Shown: positions 63,168 through 64,000 of the stretch, piece after piece
How the letters are laid out: each line of letters begins with the position of its first letter
Numbering within the stretch: position 1 is the stretch's first letter
From: PKWO01 sp036561005
GTDB taxonomy: Bacteria > Pseudomonadota > Gammaproteobacteria > Burkholderiales > Burkholderiaceae_D
Reading direction: 5' to 3'
DNA: 64,000 nt
Assembly (NCBI GenBank): GCA_036561005.1
Contig: DATBQE010000031.1
Span: 1-64,000, forward strand
Position numbers and translations under genes: made by a program
The notes under the pieces: model-generated
Database searches by the model: none
What the model saw: only the letters and a program-made list of their open reading frames with translations
What the model was told of the DNA's origin: nothing

Positions 63168-64000
63168 ATGAACTTGAGCAGAAAACTGGCAGTGTTGGCT
63201 GTGTCCCTTGCATGCGCAGGCATGGCTGTGGCAGGCGTGGTTCGTGAAGAAGAAGGAACAGTCTACAAGCCGACAGGCAAAGGCTGGGGGCAGGTTGACC
63301 TGGAGAGGTCCGGCACCGCAGCAGCCGGCGCCAATGTCAAGGCGGCCCGGAGCGCCAATCTCACATTGCAAGGCGGCCCGGTCATGACGGCCGCGAAGAA
63401 CGTCTACTACATTTGGTACGGCACCTGGGACACGGCATCGAAGAACGTGTTGACCAACCTGGCCCAACACATCGGTGGATCGCCTTACTTCAACATCAAC
63501 TCCACATACTACAATTCGGCCGGCACACACGTGCAAAACGTGGTCAACTATGCCGGCAGCACCACCAACAGCGGCACACTGGGCAAGAGCCTGTCGGATG
63601 CGAATATCGAAACCATCGTCAGCAATGCCATTACTTCGGGATCATTGCCGCTTGACGCGAACGGTATCTACTTTGTCCTGACCGACAAGAGCACGACTGC
63701 AACTTCGGGTTTCTGCACGCAGTATTGCGGTTGGCACACCAACGCCACAATCAGCGGCAAGGACATCAAGTATGCCTTCATCGGTGACGCTGAAACCCAA
63801 TGCGCTTCATCGTGCGGCGCTGTCAGCCCAAGCCCGAACGGCACACCGGGTGCGGACTCGATGGCCAGTATCGTTGCCCACGAGATGGAAGAGACAGTGA
63901 CCGATCCTGATGGCAATGCCTGGTATTCGACCAGTTCCGGCATGGAAAACGGCGACAAGTGTGCGTGGAATTTCGGCACCGAGTCGACGGCTTCCAACGG
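63168..64000 (+). CDS. Secreted EXORDIUM / phosphate-induced protein 1-like protein (partial)
   Basis: The frame is open from ATG 63168 (GGAG upstream) to the window end: 277 codons, 3' end missing. Residues 1-22 are a signal peptide ending AVA. Then come VYYIWYGTW (79-87), TLGKSLSDANIE, GIYFVLTDK, GFCTQYCGWH (181-190), and ASIVAHEMEETVTDPDGNAWY (233-253). These follow in order the landmarks of the plant EXORDIUM/Phi-1 family: WYG, GxSLxxxDI, VYLVLT, GFC-x3-CG-x-H, and IGHE...NPxxNAWY. H238-E239 with later E242 resembles a metal site, but no canonical HExxH is present. Role unknown; extracellular or periplasmic location predicted. Confidence 0.8.
   Translation, partial: MNLSRKLAVLAVSLACAGMAVAGVVREEEGTVYKPTGKGWGQVDLERSGTAAAGANVKAARSANLTLQGGPVMTAAKNVYYIWYGTWDTASKNVLTNLAQHIGGSPYFNINSTYYNSAGTHVQNVVNYAGSTTNSGTLGKSLSDANIETIVSNAITSGSLPLDANGIYFVLTDKSTTATSGFCTQYCGWHTNATISGKDIKYAFIGDAETQCASSCGAVSPSPNGTPGADSMASIVAHEMEETVTDPDGNAWYSTSSGMENGDKCAWNFGTESTASN

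Noticed and set aside
1..64000. tRNA, rRNA, CRISPR, prophage and insertion-sequence genes
   Set aside because: Read-through of intergenic regions and ORFs showed no cloverleaf-like, repeat-spacer, integrase or transposase sequences; a tRNAscan or ISfinder run was not possible here.

Overview
The window is a dense stretch of ordinary chromosome from a Gram-negative betaproteobacterium, most likely Burkholderiales and probably Oxalobacteraceae (a Herminiimonas- or Janthinobacterium-like genome). That placement is inference. It rests on the gene order lptD-surA-pdxA-rsmA with divergent amgK-murU, a BPSS1780-family membrane protein, the DUF2782-thrB pair beside polA, ubiquinone genes, and dispersed repeats of a kind familiar from Burkholderiales. 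I saw no rRNA, tRNA, CRISPR array, transposase or prophage.

Layout. 0.2-5.8 kb (minus): outer-membrane biogenesis operon lptD-surA-pdxA-rsmA. 5.9-10.1 kb (plus): cell-wall recycling genes amgK-murU, then pepP and a UbiH-type hydroxylase in overlapping reading frames. 10.1-14.4 kb (minus): a TPR membrane protein, the proton-translocating transhydrogenase pntAB, and panD. 14.8-18.1 kb (plus): Nudix hydrolase, mnmA, and an FMN glutamate-synthase-like protein. 18.1-21.5 kb: a GST (minus), purB, cytochrome b561 and a YceI protein. 21.6-27.2 kb (minus): queA-tgt-yajC-secD-secF. 27.6-31.1 kb: a very large GGDEF-STAND-TPR protein. 31.2-35.2 kb: recG, oxyR, ubiA. 35.3-36.8 kb (minus): yggS-proC. 36.9-39.6 kb: pilT-pilU and a glutathione peroxidase. 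39.7-44.9 kb (minus): a D-2-hydroxyacid dehydrogenase followed by glcD-glcE-glcF. 44.9-46.3 kb: a corrinoid adenosyltransferase embedded in repeats. 46.3-50.1 kb (minus): xseB-ispA-dxs plus an ATP-grasp gene. 50.4-53.4 kb: an orphan Rieske oxygenase, an EamA transporter and sseA. 53.4-57.1 kb (minus): polA and a ZIP metal transporter. 57.5-60.0 kb: DUF2782 protein, thrB and a BPSS1780-type membrane protein. 60.1-62.3 kb (minus): uvrD. The last 1.6 kb is AT-richer and carries a structured leader followed by the start of a secreted EXORDIUM/phosphate-induced-protein-1-like gene cut by the window edge.

Most of the content is housekeeping. The items that stand out are: (1) the roughly 1170-residue protein joining an apparently active diguanylate cyclase domain to two P-loop modules and a long TPR tail; (2) the EXORDIUM-like secreted protein and its leader, which has two hairpins, one of them terminator-like; (3) a perfect CTGT-N8-ACAG LexA-type box overlapping a recG promoter whose TATAAT lies so close to the ATG that the mRNA may be leaderless; (4) a perfect FNR-type box (TTGAT-N4-ATCAA) upstream of the DUF2782-thrB genes; (5) long inverted-repeat elements around the adenosyltransferase gene; and (6) a terminator-like hairpin inside the yajC-secD-secF operon.
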